Of a DNA stretch of 64,000 nucleotides, positions 42,414 to 55,000 are shown piece after piece. The notes under the pieces were generated by a model that was given only the letters and a program-made list of their open reading frames with translations, did not search any database and was not told the origin of the DNA. Where the stretch lies: the NCBI GenBank assembly GCA_015501595.1, contig JADNRX010000093.1, forward strand, positions 62,001 to 126,000. Reading direction: 5' to 3'. Position 1 is the stretch's first letter. Each line of letters opens with the position of its first letter. A program made the position numbers and the translations under genes. The DNA is from Hymenopellis radicata (taxonomy: Eukaryota > Basidiomycota > Agaricomycetes > Agaricales > Physalacriaceae).

Positions 42414-43380
42414 ATGGCTGAACAGATCACTCTCTACACGGCAAAGGTGCGTTGTCCTCGCGGATCCTCTTCATGTCGACTCTGAGCAGTTCGGAACAGG
42501 TTTGCCCGTATGCGCATAGGGTACGTCTTAGCGTCGTACGATCTGATTAACGAGACGCTCATATACCTCGTACTAGACGAGCTTGCACTCGCTGAGGTCG
42601 GTGCACAATTCACGCGATACGAAATCGATCTTGGCAACAAGCCGGATTGGTACGCGCCCAAAGTGAACCCTGCTAGTAAAGTGAGTGACTTCTCTGCTCT
42701 TTCTAGGACGCTTTATGACGTTCTTCTCACCCTAATTAGGTTCCCGCAATTGCGTACGGCGGCCCCATTGTTCCAGCAGACCAACCCTCTCCCGACTCTA
42801 CGAAGCTAGCTGAATCGCTTATCCTCGTCGAATTAATCGCTGATCTCTTCCCTGCGTCCCCTCTCCTGCCCTCTTCGCCTGTCGAGCGCGCCCAGGCACG
42901 CTTCTTCATCGACACCTTTGCCAACAAGTTCAGCCCAGCATACATGGGGTTCATCACGCGCGCCGAATCGAAGGAACCGCTGTTCGCTGCATTCGAGGCG
43001 CTGCAGAACCTGCTCGTTCAGAATGGTGGCAAGAAATTTGCGGTTAATGATGATTTTACGATCGCGGACGCGGCGGTTCTGCCGTTCTTTGCCAGGTTCG
43101 AGACGGTACTCTCAAATGATCTCGGAGCCTACGACGAAGGCGAGGGAAAACAGCTCTTAAACACGCTGGCGACGGATTCGAAGTACAAGGTGTTTTGGGA
43201 TTATTTCCAGAGACTGAAGGCGAGGGAGAGCTTCAAAAAGACATACTGGCCGGTCAGTTTCCTTTTTGTTTTCTCTTCTTGCTTAGTATTCTGAACGGTG
43301 GCGCACAGGATGATGTATTGGAGCGGATGAAACCAAGACTTGGACCACTGCGCGCAGAAAGACAGAAGTCGAAGGCGTGA
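42414..43380 (+). CDS. Glutathione S-transferase, omega-like
   Basis: Six exons can be read. MAEQITLYTAK is followed by an intron, then VCPYAHR with a catalytic-type Cys, and another intron. DELALAEVGAQFTRYEIDLG, NKPDWYAPKVNPASK and an intron follow, then VPAIAYGG and the STKLAESLILVELIADLFP block that holds the glutathione-binding E-S pair. The C-terminal helical domain includes RAQARFFIDTFANKF and DFTIADAAVLPFFARFE. The last exon ends RLGPLRAERQKSKA and TGA 43378-43380. The CPYAHR motif in the thioredoxin-like domain indicates an omega/thiol-transferase type acting on glutathione conjugates, in the cytosol by default. About 245 residues, apparently intact. Confidence 0.88.
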
Positions 43381-44930
43381 AAATCGGAAAATGTGGTAAG
43401 TGGAATCACGATAGTATGTTTCTTACATGTGGACGTTGTATGGATATTTTGGCGGAAATGATCAAAGCTTTGGAAGTTGCGTTGATGATGATTACAGAAC
43501 GTTAGCAATCAACCAAAGGAAAGAACTTCTTCTACGACTGAGAGCCGTGGACAGCAAGCCTAGCATAGAGAATGTTTTTCGATTGCCTCGCTTGTAATAC
43601 AGTGCCTGCGACCCGAGTTTGTAGCCTCGGTGCTAGTCTCGATACCCGACTTTATGGCGAAGGGAAGACAATCGTTCCCTTTACCTCGGTGCGTCCTGTG
43701 CGCATGTGCGCTTGTCAGGAACAGTATGTTGTGACTTGAGCGCAGCAAGTAGAATGAGGGCGAACAGCCAAGATAATTGAATGCTGAACATTCGACGCAG
43801 AGAACGGAAGGCAACCGAATCAGCATCTCGGCAAGCGCAGCTATTGAATGAAATGCGATCTAGTGCAAGAGGATGTAAAACAAAGTCTTGACAGAAACAT
43901 CTATCCAGACGTCCGACGACACAGTTACAGTTACGTGTCGCCAGCACCCACAGTCACCATCGAGAGCCTCGGAAACTGCGCCTCGTTACCGGCATATGGT
44001 TCGCTAATCGCCTCACCCGACACGCTCATCGTGGAGCCTTGAGGCCATTTTCAAAACCCGTCGGTGTGAATAGATGTTGTGTGTTTGGGAAGACGCCCAG
44101 GAGGGAGGCGGCAAGGAGCCGTCGGTCACGGATGATGGTGGTCAAATCCACGGTGACGGAGGTGAAGTCGACACGAGACAAGGAAAGCTAGCACGTGCCG
44201 GTTACCCCCCTTTCTTTCACGCGTTCGCCTAGAACCTGGGCTGTAAGGCTCATTCCTCTTGCGAACAACTTGTCGAACCTCATGTTTTCTCACCTTATCT
44301 GGTGCTTATGCGTGCTCTTTCCTAGAGATGCCTCTTCTCGCGCATCTTTCCAATCTTTCAACTTACAACTGTTCTGCAAAGCAAAGGCATCAGTCTTATT
44401 TCAATCTCGATGCTCCTATGCGCAATTTCTCTGCGCGTTCTCCGCTACTTCTCCGACAACTTTAATGGCCGTCGCTAACGTATTGATATCTCCTGGTAGG
44501 TTAATATCTCTACAGTGAATCATGAATGTTGATATGAACGACAGAAAAACAAACTCGTCCTTCGACGTGCTGAGCTGCTATCCCTTCTGGCCGCAATTCG
44601 AATTCGCTCAGTATTGATTTATTTTCCCGATTGTCGAGAAGACGAATTGGTAACACTTCCCAAACCAGCGAGTCTTCGAAAACTAACAACCACCAGACAG
44701 CGTCTCCATCAAATGAGCCACTCAACCCTGCTTATCATGCACCTTCCTATGTCGGAATTTTTCGCCTCTTTGACCAGCGCACATGGCGAAAAGACAAAGA
44801 CCCTTCCCAAACAAGGCTATCGCCTCGCCACTCCCCAGAACCAATTTATTTGTTCCAACCAAACTCGAAAACACCTTCTACAACTGGTGATTTCGAAAAG
44901 CAATTGAGATTTTGCGTCGGTGGTGCTGGT
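43381..44930. other. Long intergenic stretch
   Basis: Only short open frames (for example 43848-44042 plus). None has a recognisable domain or supporting splice pattern. Confidence 0.35.
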
Positions 44931-44933
44931 CGC

Positions 44934-44941
44934 ATATAAAG
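44934..44941 (+). promoter_or_regulatory. TATA box of the C2H2 gene
   Basis: ATATAAAG lies about 125 bases before the start codon. Confidence 0.45.
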
Positions 44942-45063
44942 GGCGGCTCGCTCGCTATGATTTCCCCCAGCTCTCGCCGCCATCAGCACCCCGAGCAACT
45001 CCATCCTCCATCCCGTCCCGTCCGCGATCCTAGCGCACTTTTGCTTGCACATCCTATCACACA

Positions 45064-46118
45064 ATGTCTACTCCCATCAAAGCCTCCGCCCTTGTGAGTA
45101 CCCGCCTTGTGTCCAAATGCGGACACCATTATTGTTTCGGTCGCTGACATAACTTTCTATTGTTCTCTTTTCAGCCATGCCCCTACCCCGGTTGCTCGCG
45201 GGTCTTTGAGCTGATGCGACACCTGAACCGCCATGCCGAGATCCATGATCCCAAGACGAAGAGGTTCGCGTGCCCTTGGGCCGACTGCGACCATACGACG
45301 CGCCAGAGATCGAATTTGAAGACTCATATAAAGAAGTGAGTATCCTATCTGCATTATCGATACTGAGTACTGAGTGCTGACTATCGAATAGGCACACGAA
45401 CACGAAGGACCTTTCCTGTTCCAAGTGCACCTACGCCACTGGCGACCCTGCACTCTTACTTCGTCACGAGAAGCGCGTCCACGGATATAAGCCTCGCACC
45501 ACACGGAAGCGTCGCTACACTATGTCGGAAGTGTCTTCCTCCTCCTCAGGCTCTGACACCAGCTCTCCAACCAGCCCCGTCGCCGACGTGAAGCCCGAGC
45601 TCGACAACTGGCATGCATATCCATTCGAAGATTCCTTCACCAGCGTCCAAGCCAAGCCTCTATATCCCGCCACTGAAGCGATACCCGCGCTTTCATATAC
45701 AGCATTTGATGTTGATACCCTTTTCTCGGCGGAGTCTGGATACGGTTGGTTCTCCTTGGCCGCGCCAGTGGAGAAGACCGAGTCTCTCGATAGCTGGTCA
45801 TCATGGGCTCCAACGCCTACGTCCCAAGCAGAGTCACGACCCGCTTCCTTCGACTGGTCGACGCCGTTGGATTACAACTTTGCGCACTTCACTACACCAT
45901 CACCGGAGGCGCCCTATCTCCCAACGTCCTCGACTCCCTCTGGTGTTCCGTACATCGAACAGAGTCTTGAGCAGTTCTTCAGCTTCGCGCTTCCAGAAAC
46001 CTCTTCGTCGCTTAATGGCGCATCCCCATCCGAGCCCGTGTACGGCTCGTATTTACCGGCGCAACTGTCAAGCTTGCAGCCTTCCGCCAACAACGCCTTT
46101 TTCAACGGACTCTACTAA
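45064..46118 (+). CDS. C2H2 zinc-finger transcription factor
   Basis: Exon 1 is 45064-45093 (MSTPIKASAL), exon 2 45175-45335 and exon 3 45392-46118, with GTGAGT donors. Three fingers are seen: CPYPGCSRVFELMRHLNRH..H, CPWADCDHTTRQRSNLKTH..KH, and CSKCTYATGDPALLLRH..VH. A basic stretch KPRTTRKRRYTM follows, possibly a nuclear signal. Then comes a Ser/Thr/Pro/acidic region (SSSSSGSDTSSPTSP) typical of activation domains. It ends NNAFFNGLY. The first finger begins 11 residues into the protein. Its DNA target is unknown. It appears intact. Confidence 0.88.
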
Positions 46119-46398
46119 CTGTTCTTCTCTTCATACATATTGTGCTTATAGTTATTCCTCTTCTTTTCTTGCTTGTACTGCTATTCGTCTGCTACTGTTT
46201 GTCTGTCGTCATTTTAGAGCAGACAGAATTCATCTCATCTGTCCTCGATAAAACTGAGGACGAGTCTGCTCTCCGATGCTTGATTAGATCCACATTCTGC
46301 TTAATAGCGCGTTCGACGTAAATCTCCCTAATCGGGTACTAACCCGAGGTGATCGGCGGCAGTCGTGTCTTGACCAGTCTCCACCATCATCTCTAAAG

Positions 46399-49019
46399 AT
46401 GCCCATATCTGGATCCCATTTCACCGCCCCAAGCGACGCTTATTTCAAATCCCTAGAAGAGCTTGACATCTGGGCGTCATCTCCTAAAGCGAAATCAACC
46501 ACCCCGCTGAAATACTATCCGCGAACTGGACCAAGTCGGACAGCTGGAAAGCTCCTCGTAAATCTACAGTACACGATATGCTATACGTACTCACGAACGC
46601 TATCGTCAGGTCTGTCATGATTACAAGGTTAGTGAAGTACGGTTCGTGCGCGAATGGATTATTTATGCTGTTAATAGGGTGGTTACACCGAAAGTCCATT
46701 TGCGTTGTCTTACACGTTCAATTACTGGAACGTCTGCGATACATTTATCTAGTAAGTGTGTCTGTGCATTGGCTATCGCACGTTGTTGGTGGAATAAGAA
46801 GAATCAATCTAGTTGGCAATGCCTGACACTATCATACGCGCCTAAGCTCGAGTTCCGTGACTCGTCTCTATTCCATACTATGGCGGACTTACCATCCTCA
46901 TCATCTTCTAATACTTCACCAGTTTCTCGCACCATCGTGTAACTATTCCACCAACTGGATGGACGTCTGCCGCCCATCGTCAAGGTGTCAAGATGCTTGG
47001 GGTTTTGTAAGTACGTCACAACCGCATACCTCTTCCATCCCACTCATCGGTCGCAGAATATTCGAAGGCGGCGCTGAAGCTGATTGTCTCCGACTTCTCG
47101 TTGGCAAGCTCCCAAAGTCTAAAACTGGACCAGCAAAGCAACATAGCCACTCCCAATCTATACCAGTGTCACCGCACTATGCACGGCTCCTGGCAGCACT
47201 TGCGTATGAGCACGGATTTGATGGTTATCTGCTCAACTTCGAATGTCCCCTGCAAGGCGGGCTCGAGCAAACACGCGCGCTATCCGCTTGGATTACGATT
47301 TTGCAAGACGAGCTGCGCGAGAAGGTGGGCAATCATGCAGAAGTGATATGGTCAGAATTTTCCTTCATGTTGTTGCCCGCTTTGGTCTAACGCTTTGGGA
47401 TAGGTACGACAGTGTCATCGTAACCGGACAACTGGCATGGCAAGACCGACTAAACAGTTTGAACCTGCCTTTCTTTCTATCCTCTCATGGCTTATTCGGA
47501 AACTATACTGTAAGAGGTTCTTTGCTCCCAACGACATGTTTTCTGAACAACATTTCTAGTGGCGAAAAGACTATCCGACCCGAACAGCAGAGTACTTTCT
47601 CAGTCTCGATCCCAACCTAACAGGTACACATCCCCAGCGACACTTCTCCGCCAAATCACTCGGTGATATATACATGGGTGTCGACGTCTGGGGCCGTGGC
47701 AGCCACGGCGGTGGTGGCTTCGGCTCATACAAAGCGCTCTCCCATATCTCCCCCGAGTCACTAGGCCTCAGCGTAGCCCTGTTCGGGCAAGCCTGGACAT
47801 GGGAGAGCGAACAAGACAAGGACGGCTGGACATGGGCCAAGTGGTGGATTACGAACGCACGTTATGGGTTGGATGTGATAACAACGATACCGTTCACGTC
47901 CCAGAGGCCCCGAGGAGAGAGGGCGAGCCGGAGTGCGTGCATGGACCGTTCCTACCTGTGTCGTCCTTCTTCGCAAAGCAGGCGCCCCCGGATCCAGTCG
48001 CACTGGCGTTGCACACGACGTTCTCGCCTGGCGTTGGGTTGGGGTGGTTCGTCAACGGCGTGAAGGTCTATACAAGCGACAAAGGATGGACAGACGTCGA
48101 CAAGCAGACAAGCGTGGGTGACTTGGTCTGGCCCAGACCCAGTGTTGCTTGGGAAGGCGACGTCGAAGACTTCCAAGGCGAGGTAGCCATCACCCCAGAG
48201 ATATGCACGTCCGACGCCTGGAATGGTGGGAGCTCGCTGAGACTGGCACTTTCCGAGAAAGACCAAGACCACTCGGTCTATCGGTGTGTATGGGTTCCAG
48301 TCCAGAGTCTCGCTCTCACAGAGGGACGATCCTACGAAGCGGCACTGGTGTACAAGCTCGAGGAGCACGCGGACCTCGATGTCAGTCTGTCTGTCAAAAC
48401 GGACATGGGGACTGTTACCATCACGCCAACGGCGGCAAACGACACCGCGCTACCCGAAGGATGGACCAAGTTGGCCATAACTTTCTCGGTGGACAAGGAG
48501 CCGACATCAGCTTCGATTGGAGTGGTCATTGCCATAGTCTTGGAGGACGAGCCTCTGAAAGCCTCCATTCTCCTTGGGCAGATGAACGTCTTTCCATCAC
48601 CATCCAATGCCGTCTATGACGCTTCGCTCTTATGGGCAGACTACGACACGGACTCGAGCATGTTGACGTGGGAAGTCGCTGCGTCGTTCAAGCCTTTAAC
48701 GGGATTGACCATTACATCGCCTGAAGACCCCATCCCAGCGTGGGACATCTCACCATCTGCGAAATGGTTCCCCAGATTCGTCTACTACAACGTGTACGCC
48801 AGCCCGTTCACCACTGATGTGTACGTCGGCGGGCCTGAAGACGCAAGCGTGGTATGGATTGGGACGTCGGGGTACGAGAGAGGCAAGAAGAAGTTTGTGG
48901 TGGATTCGAGGAACATGCCGTTTGATGGTAATGGGAAGATTCGGTTCTTCATCCAAGGCGTGCTTGATACCGGTGAGGTCATTCCTTGGGAGAGATGCGT
49001 CTTTGTGGACAAGTTATAG
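46399..49019 (+). CDS. GH85 endo-beta-N-acetylglucosaminidase (cytosolic ENGase type)
   Basis: The enzyme cleaves the chitobiose core of N-glycans. No signal peptide is seen, as in cytosolic ENGases. The start is MPISGSHFTAPSDAYFKSLE. Exons give CHDYKGGYTESPFALSYTFN then YWNVCDTFIYFSHHRVTIPP, GVKMLGVL, IFEGGAE, and HGFDGYLLNFECPL, which holds the Asn and catalytic Glu (NxE). Next are YDSVIVTGQLAWQDRLN, FFLSSHGLFGNYTW and YMGVDVWGRGSHGGGGFGSY. After TWAKWW the frame must shift by one base (about 47843-47848, TGGTGG for expected TGGTGGG) to read DYERTLWVG. It then continues to FIQGVLDTGEVIPWERCVFV and stop 49017-49019. The break may be an assembly error, because both sides are well preserved. 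Confidence 0.88.
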
Positions 49020-49155
49020 TTATCCTTGATCGAGCTCATTTGAATAAAGTAGAAATGAAGTATTGTACGTGTTTTCTTCTTCGCTTTCGAGGAGCATTAC
49101 CTACGGCATCACGTAGAGGGTAGATATAAATAAGTCTGTCCATCTATGAATGGAT

Positions 49156-50443
49156 TCACAACTTCGTGCGGGAGGGCTTGCCCATGAGGATCTGATAGAT
49201 CTTGTCTCCAAGCAGATCAGGCTTCTCTTGAGGTATCTGTCAGGAATGAATGGTTGATTCGTTCGAACGGTTACACATCAGCGCTCACCAAATGGCCACA
49301 ATCCTCAAGGACCTCAATAGAGGCGAACTGGCGCTTCCCAATGATGACATCGATAGCTGTTCTTGGTCTAGAAGGCGATAAGCATTGTACATTTCGCAGA
49401 GTAGCTCATAGAACCTACAGAAAGTCGTGCTTCCCCGCAACGATAAGATGAACGGGATGCGAGCTGCACGCGTGATCCAGGTCATCGACGGATCTACCGT
49501 CCGCATCTCTATACATCGCCTGTAAATCTCGTACATCAGATGGAAGCGCTCCCGACAGATGACCGTAGTGGCTTACGGCTTCCTCGTCACGCGTGCAAGC
49601 TAAAGAAAGACCATTGTATGGTATAGCGCGCGCTGATGATCCGGGGTGCGGACGAAGAGCGTGTTTCTGTAATCATGGTTTACGCACGACGCAACACAGG
49701 AGAGGCGGGAAGGACGTACAATGAACAGCATTCGCACCCGCGGGTCCCAGGTGCTCATCGCCTTGTGTGCTAAGAAGTACGTGGTGGCGGCTTCAATGCC
49801 AGGCCACACGTCGCGCCGCTCGTATGCAGTGCGCACTAATCTAGAACGCAGCTCTGGAAGCTCTAGCTCCGTCGGTGAAGGATTAACAACAATCATGGGA
49901 TCGATGAGTATGAGTGACGCCCAGTTGTATTCGGACGCAATAGCATGAAGATGTGTTCTTTCGGAATGTTAAACATCTCCTTCCCTCGTAAGAAGTAGAC
50001 GGACCCACATAGATACCCCACCCAAGGAGTGGCCAATCCCGACGAGCCTCCGCCGACGGAATTTCGGATCGTGCGCGAGGAAGTGGCGCGCAGCAAACGC
50101 GTACTTTTCACAAGTGACTAGCAACTTTTCAGCACTCCACATTAAAATGCAGAATAGACATACAATTGCAGTAGAATTCTGGGCGTCGTAGTGTGACTTC
50201 GTTAAGAGCAGCTGACGCGCCATGGTTCGGGCAATCCAAAACCCACGCCTCCCGTACTCCACTGGATGCGCGGCTAAAAACACGTTCGAGGGTCGGTTCC
50301 CAGCATTCCTTATGGAAACCCGTCGAATGCATGAGGAAGAGGGTCAGTCCATCCTTGTCGGAGTGTTCGGTCCAGTATCGCTTTGCGGTCAAGAAGAACG
50401 GATAGTCATCTGTAGGCGAAATAGTGAAAGACTGCGAAAACAT
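49156..50443 (-). CDS. Alpha/beta hydrolase
   Basis: The start is MFSQSFTISPTDDYPFFLTA. The oxyanion segment LFLMHSTGFHKECWEP and strand EAWVLDCPNHGAS are typical of the AB hydrolase-1 family. An exon reads EKYAFAARHFLAHDPKF and LVGIGHSLGG, the nucleophile elbow with the active Ser. Later exons give LILIDPMIVVNPSP, RDVWPGIEAATTYFLAH, ACTRDEEAVSHYGHLSG and HPVHLIVAGKHDFL. The C-terminal IEVLEDCGHL contributes the catalytic His, and LLGDKIYQILMGKPSRTKL ends the protein. About 330 residues. The GKHD Asp is the likely acid. The SRTKL end is close to, but not, a classic peroxisomal signal. Substrate unknown. Exon 2 boundaries are uncertain. Confidence 0.82.
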
Positions 50444-50824
50444 AGACGGCTGTACAGAGGAAAGGGACACTACAGAGTCCGGGGTGTTGGGCCCTAGTAC
50501 GTGATGCTAGTCAATTGTCCAGATCCCAGGATGGAAGTAGGAGACCAGAAGGCGGTCACAATATAAACGTCAATCCGTAAATAGGTATACTTTCCCGGAC
50601 GATACCGAGATGATTCTGCGTGCGTAGGGCCGTAGGCGAACTGGCTTGTGTTGATGGAGATCGACCTTGGCGAGCGCGAACTTCGTTTTGGAAAGAGAGC
50701 AGTGATAGACCCACGTGTCGGTACGAATTCTGCAGTGCTATGAAGACTAGGCGTAAAATAGGATATACTATACAAGTAGGTTAACCAATACAATACCGCG
50801 ATGGATAAATTACCAAGGAAAGAG

Positions 50825-51898
50825 TTAAAACATGGCCATCCAGCCCATCGAGCGACCGGAGGGACCACGACAGTAGCCTGCTTCAGGTGCGTCAACTTCG
50901 AATTTGATAGAGCACTTCATGGTGTTTTTGGAGTAGTTGACCTCCATGGATTGAATTTCGACATCGACCTGCCCCAGTTTCACAGACTTGGAGAACGACG
51001 GTCCACCTGTGTACCATATTTTAACGACAGTCGTTACGAGATGAAATGGTACGTACCACCGCGTGTCCACGAATTGCCCTTGAGACCTTTGTACTCGTCC
51101 CCGAAAAGGGCTACCGCTTGAGCGGAGTTCTGTACAGGAAGATAACTTAATAAATGAGCTACTCAGAAGGCCGGGTATAACGCACAAATCTGATAATGGT
51201 TACGGTGCTGGTCGGTTTGTTCTGTGGTGTGGGCTGGATGAGGACGCCTTTTCCGGAGAAGAGGGCGTCGAATTCGGCAACTTCAAGGACTTCGTCGACC
51301 TTGACAGACTTGGTGGTGCCTTGGAATTTGCAGGTGTCTGTTTTGCATTCCTTCTTCAACCTGCAGAACGCGGTTAGAGGAGATGCAGCACGCGGGAAAA
51401 AGCGCGCACCGGTCAAAGATCTTCTTAATCTGCATTTTGCGCTTCTTTTCCTCTCCTTTGCTTGGACCAGCACTGGCGGCGGCGGTGGGCTCCGTGACAG
51501 TGGACGTCCGAGCGCGTTTAGCAGGGGGTTCCGACGTTTTCTGAGCGGCGTCGAGCTGGTCTTCTAGCTGCACAAAAGCCTCAGAGACAGTACGTTGCTG
51601 AGAGAAAAAAGGGAAACGCACCTGGAAAATGCGCTGCCGCATGGCCTCTATTATCTGCAACGCCCATGAGGGCCGCAACGCGTGAGGATGACAAAAAACG
51701 CACCGTCGCGCTCGCGCTGAATTCCTTGGTGAGATCCACGTCTTCTACAGGGCAATCAGTGCCTATCATTCGTGTACACGCGTCCTGCTTACCCCCGTTG
51801 GATGTCGTGATTGTCCGTTTCCGAGGATTCTTGGGAGCCTTCTGGGGTTGGTTCTCCTTCCCGACGGCGGGAAAGGCGAGGGTGGACTGCGCGGACAT
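50825..51898 (-). CDS. Hypothetical basic protein
   Basis: The start is MSAQSTLAFPAVGKENQPQK (AT-hook-like basic stretch NPRKRTITTSNG). Later exons contain DLTKEFSASAT, LEDQLDAAQKTSEPPAKRAR, GEEKKRKMQIKKIFD and LKKECKTDTCKFQGTTKSVK. Further exons read EFDALFSGKGVLIQPTPQN, ALFGDEYKGLKGNSWTRGG and FSKSVKLGQVDVEIQSMEVN. It ends GRSMGWMAMF. The KRAR and KKRK clusters suggest nuclear location. No named domain recognised. Introns are short and regular and the gene looks intact. Confidence 0.6.
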
Positions 51899-52082
51899 CG
51901 TGGAGAACAGTGGCAACAATGGTGGGACGACGGCGGGTGATGGTGGGAAGAAACGGTGAAACGGTGTCATAAGCCGACTACGTACAAAGGTACTCAGGTA
52001 CAAATAATAGTAAACTACTAGATGCCCTCGCCGACAGTCAGGTAAAGAACAGAAAGGAACAGAGAAAGTAAGTAATGGAAAC

Positions 52083-55000
52083 TCAAGCACCACAGACATG
52101 AGCCAGAAACCTTGGTAGGACGATAGGCTTCTGTCTCTGTCCGACACCAAGATCTGTCACCGGCCGAGTCCTCCGCTTGTAATCACCCCATATCCTACCT
52201 GCTAAACGTATTGCCTCGGAATGCCAAATGCTTGCGATACGACGAATGACCCGGTCCCGCGCACGCGGCGGTGTGATAGTATTGATCTCGGGCAGTTTGG
52301 GCAGGACCCCGAGGTAAAAGCGAGATCGGTTTTGAGGCCACTGTCGGCTATCTCGAAACAGTGCGTGAATGAGCGAAGAATACTGGGAGACAGCGGAGAG
52401 CGGCGCTTCAGCATGATTCAAGATAGTGCGCGTGTGACCCATGAGAGAGGAGACGGCGTCGCGCCTCAAGTGATGAAAGGTTGGGCAGGTGACGAAAACA
52501 TGATGAACGGTGTCAAGGGCACCACAACCAAATGGGCACAATGGGGACACGCTGCCAAATCGCAAGAAGCGAGTATAAGCCGTGTCAAGCTGAGATGAAC
52601 GCGCATAAAGTTGAACCATGGCGGAATATGCTGATGATGCTCGGAGATACGGGTGAGGTGGGGCGGGTGGTCATCGTACAATGGCAACAGCAACGTCGTG
52701 GCAGGTCGGAAATCTGGAGCTGAAAACACTTGGGAGGTCAGCGCAGCTTCGAGATATTTTGGAATACTAGACTCTATATACTTATCGTGATCAGAATATA
52801 GCATGAAGCTGTCCATAAAGAAAGTAGGTAAAGGCGCAGGCGGAGGGCGGAGCACGAGATGATGAGAGGAAGAAGCGAGGAGATCTGCATGTGCATTAGC
52901 ACGCGCAGAGCTTGATTGAGAATCTGTATGAGCGGGAGTGTGTATGATTTGGGGCAAGGGAGTATTTGGAGGGCGGTGATGGAGAAGATAGAGAATCCAG
53001 CGGTAAAGGGAACGACCAGGAAGCGAGGACCAGACATGTGGGGACTGCACAGTAGAAAGAGCGGAGTTTAGGATACGGGTACTGGATAGGTAGTCGGTCA
53101 AAATTGAATGTTGGCTGGAGGAAGGGTTGTCAGGAAGAGATGCGTAAAGGTCGAGGATGTCGAGAACGAGTGCATAAATTTCCCCAAGGTAAACAAATGC
53201 CGACGACCCATAAGCATCGAGTGTGAATGTAGCTGCAGACTGTGTCGATACAAAGGAGGCGGTAACCGACCGCCGCTGACGGAAGGCAGGTGCCGCGGGT
53301 ACCATCGATGCATCAGTCGCCGACAAGTTGGGGTTAGAACGAGCAGGCAAGCGTAACTGGGTAGAGGATGCGACAAATGCACGAATTGTCGCCTCGGCAA
53401 CACGCATGCGGGTCATCCGCGGTATAGCCAATTCAGCCAGCTCCACAGCTGTCGCGCCAGAGGGAAGGCCCACACCGCCGACACTCACGCTGTCATCCAC
53501 GTCATCAACTCGCCTCTTCCGACCTTTCTTCATCCTTGCACCCTCACCAGTATATCCCAGAAAGACAGACACTAATGTTGATACGGACAGGGAACCAATC
53601 CACGCAACGATTTGCGGCCATTGCTGAGCAAGCGTCGCGCTGCGAAGAGGAAAGGCAGGAGTGATCACCTGTAAAGGAAGGACCTGTTGAAGAATGGGTT
53701 GGGTGACGGTCGGCGGGCGAGCAATATGGCTCAACACGGTAAGCCCCGCCGACTCCAGATTAGTTATTACACGATAAGAGATGCACTGCTCCTCACATGC
53801 GCTGAGCATGCGGTGAACATGGCGTAAAGAAACAGTCCCGGAATGAAGAAAAGAAACATCAGTGGGTCTGACACTGACATCAAGCAGCGACAGCGTATTA
53901 TACGCCAGTCGCCAAAGAAAAGGAAGAGATTTTGTAGACATGAAAGCAGCCGCCGACAACTGAGGTCGCAACGGGAAACAGCAAGAGTTTAGGGAGCACG
54001 TCCAATCAGCCATTGTGATCTGCGCCATATTTCGAAAACTTGGAAGATGATGATTCAAATCACGAAGCATTCCAGTGACTGCTACCGTGCGATTAAGACG
54101 TGCGACAGATGGCCAATCAAAGCCCCAAAGATCAAGAGGAAGGGACAAAAGAGCAGAATTAAATGGAAACACACCTCGCAAGTGTTCGTGAATACGACGA
54201 GCCAGCAGTCGATCCAGACGCGTCGCGTCATGATCAGAAATAGGCTGAAACGCGAGCTTGGGCCGAAGGCGGGAAATGATGCACTGGGAGACGACACGCC
54301 GAATAAGCGTCAAAGGCATGCGTCGTCGCAGTGGAGGGAACTCCGTAGTGACGATGATCTGTTCCAAAGCCTGAGCTTGAGTCACAGGGTCATTGACCGT
54401 CACCCGCAAGAGCTCAACGTTGTCTGATACGACAGCGACCTCCCGAGGTACCAAAACGGACTGGTCCACGGCATCGACCGAGTTGACGCGCAGCTTAGGT
54501 GGCATCGCAGGAACATTCTGTACAAACAGCGCGGATTTGTCCCAATTGGTGGAAGCCCCGTATGCACTTTGAAAACGTTCAGCCATTTCTGTAGTCGTCA
54601 GGCAAGAGGGCAGGGAGCGAGTAATAATGATGGAGTCATCCATCGCCTCTACCATGCAAACCGGGAGGACAATATGATCCGCGGGCAGGTGAGGAGCACC
54701 CAAGCGACTCTGAACAGTGCGCAGGGTGACAATGTCGCCCACTCCCCGAAGAGCATCAGCAAGCCAATGGTTTCCCAGACTGCTAGTGAGGGTGCACTTC
54801 AACGGGGAAAGCGGACCGCCCTGCTTGGTGACACCAGAGATGACGAACTCGGGTGTAAGCCCATAGAAGGTTTTCACCCGATACGGAACGTTGTCCTGTG
54901 CCGACCTGTCAAAGTCAGCAATAGAATTAGGCAGACCATACGCATGGATAGCATCATAAAAACCCTCAGGCTCAAGCCTGTCAAAGCCCTTGGCCTGATC

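Noticed and set aside
46215..46280. Hairpin GAGCAGAC..GTCTGCTC as a bacterial-type terminator
   Set aside because: This is a eukaryotic 3' flank; the inverted words are short and widely spaced.
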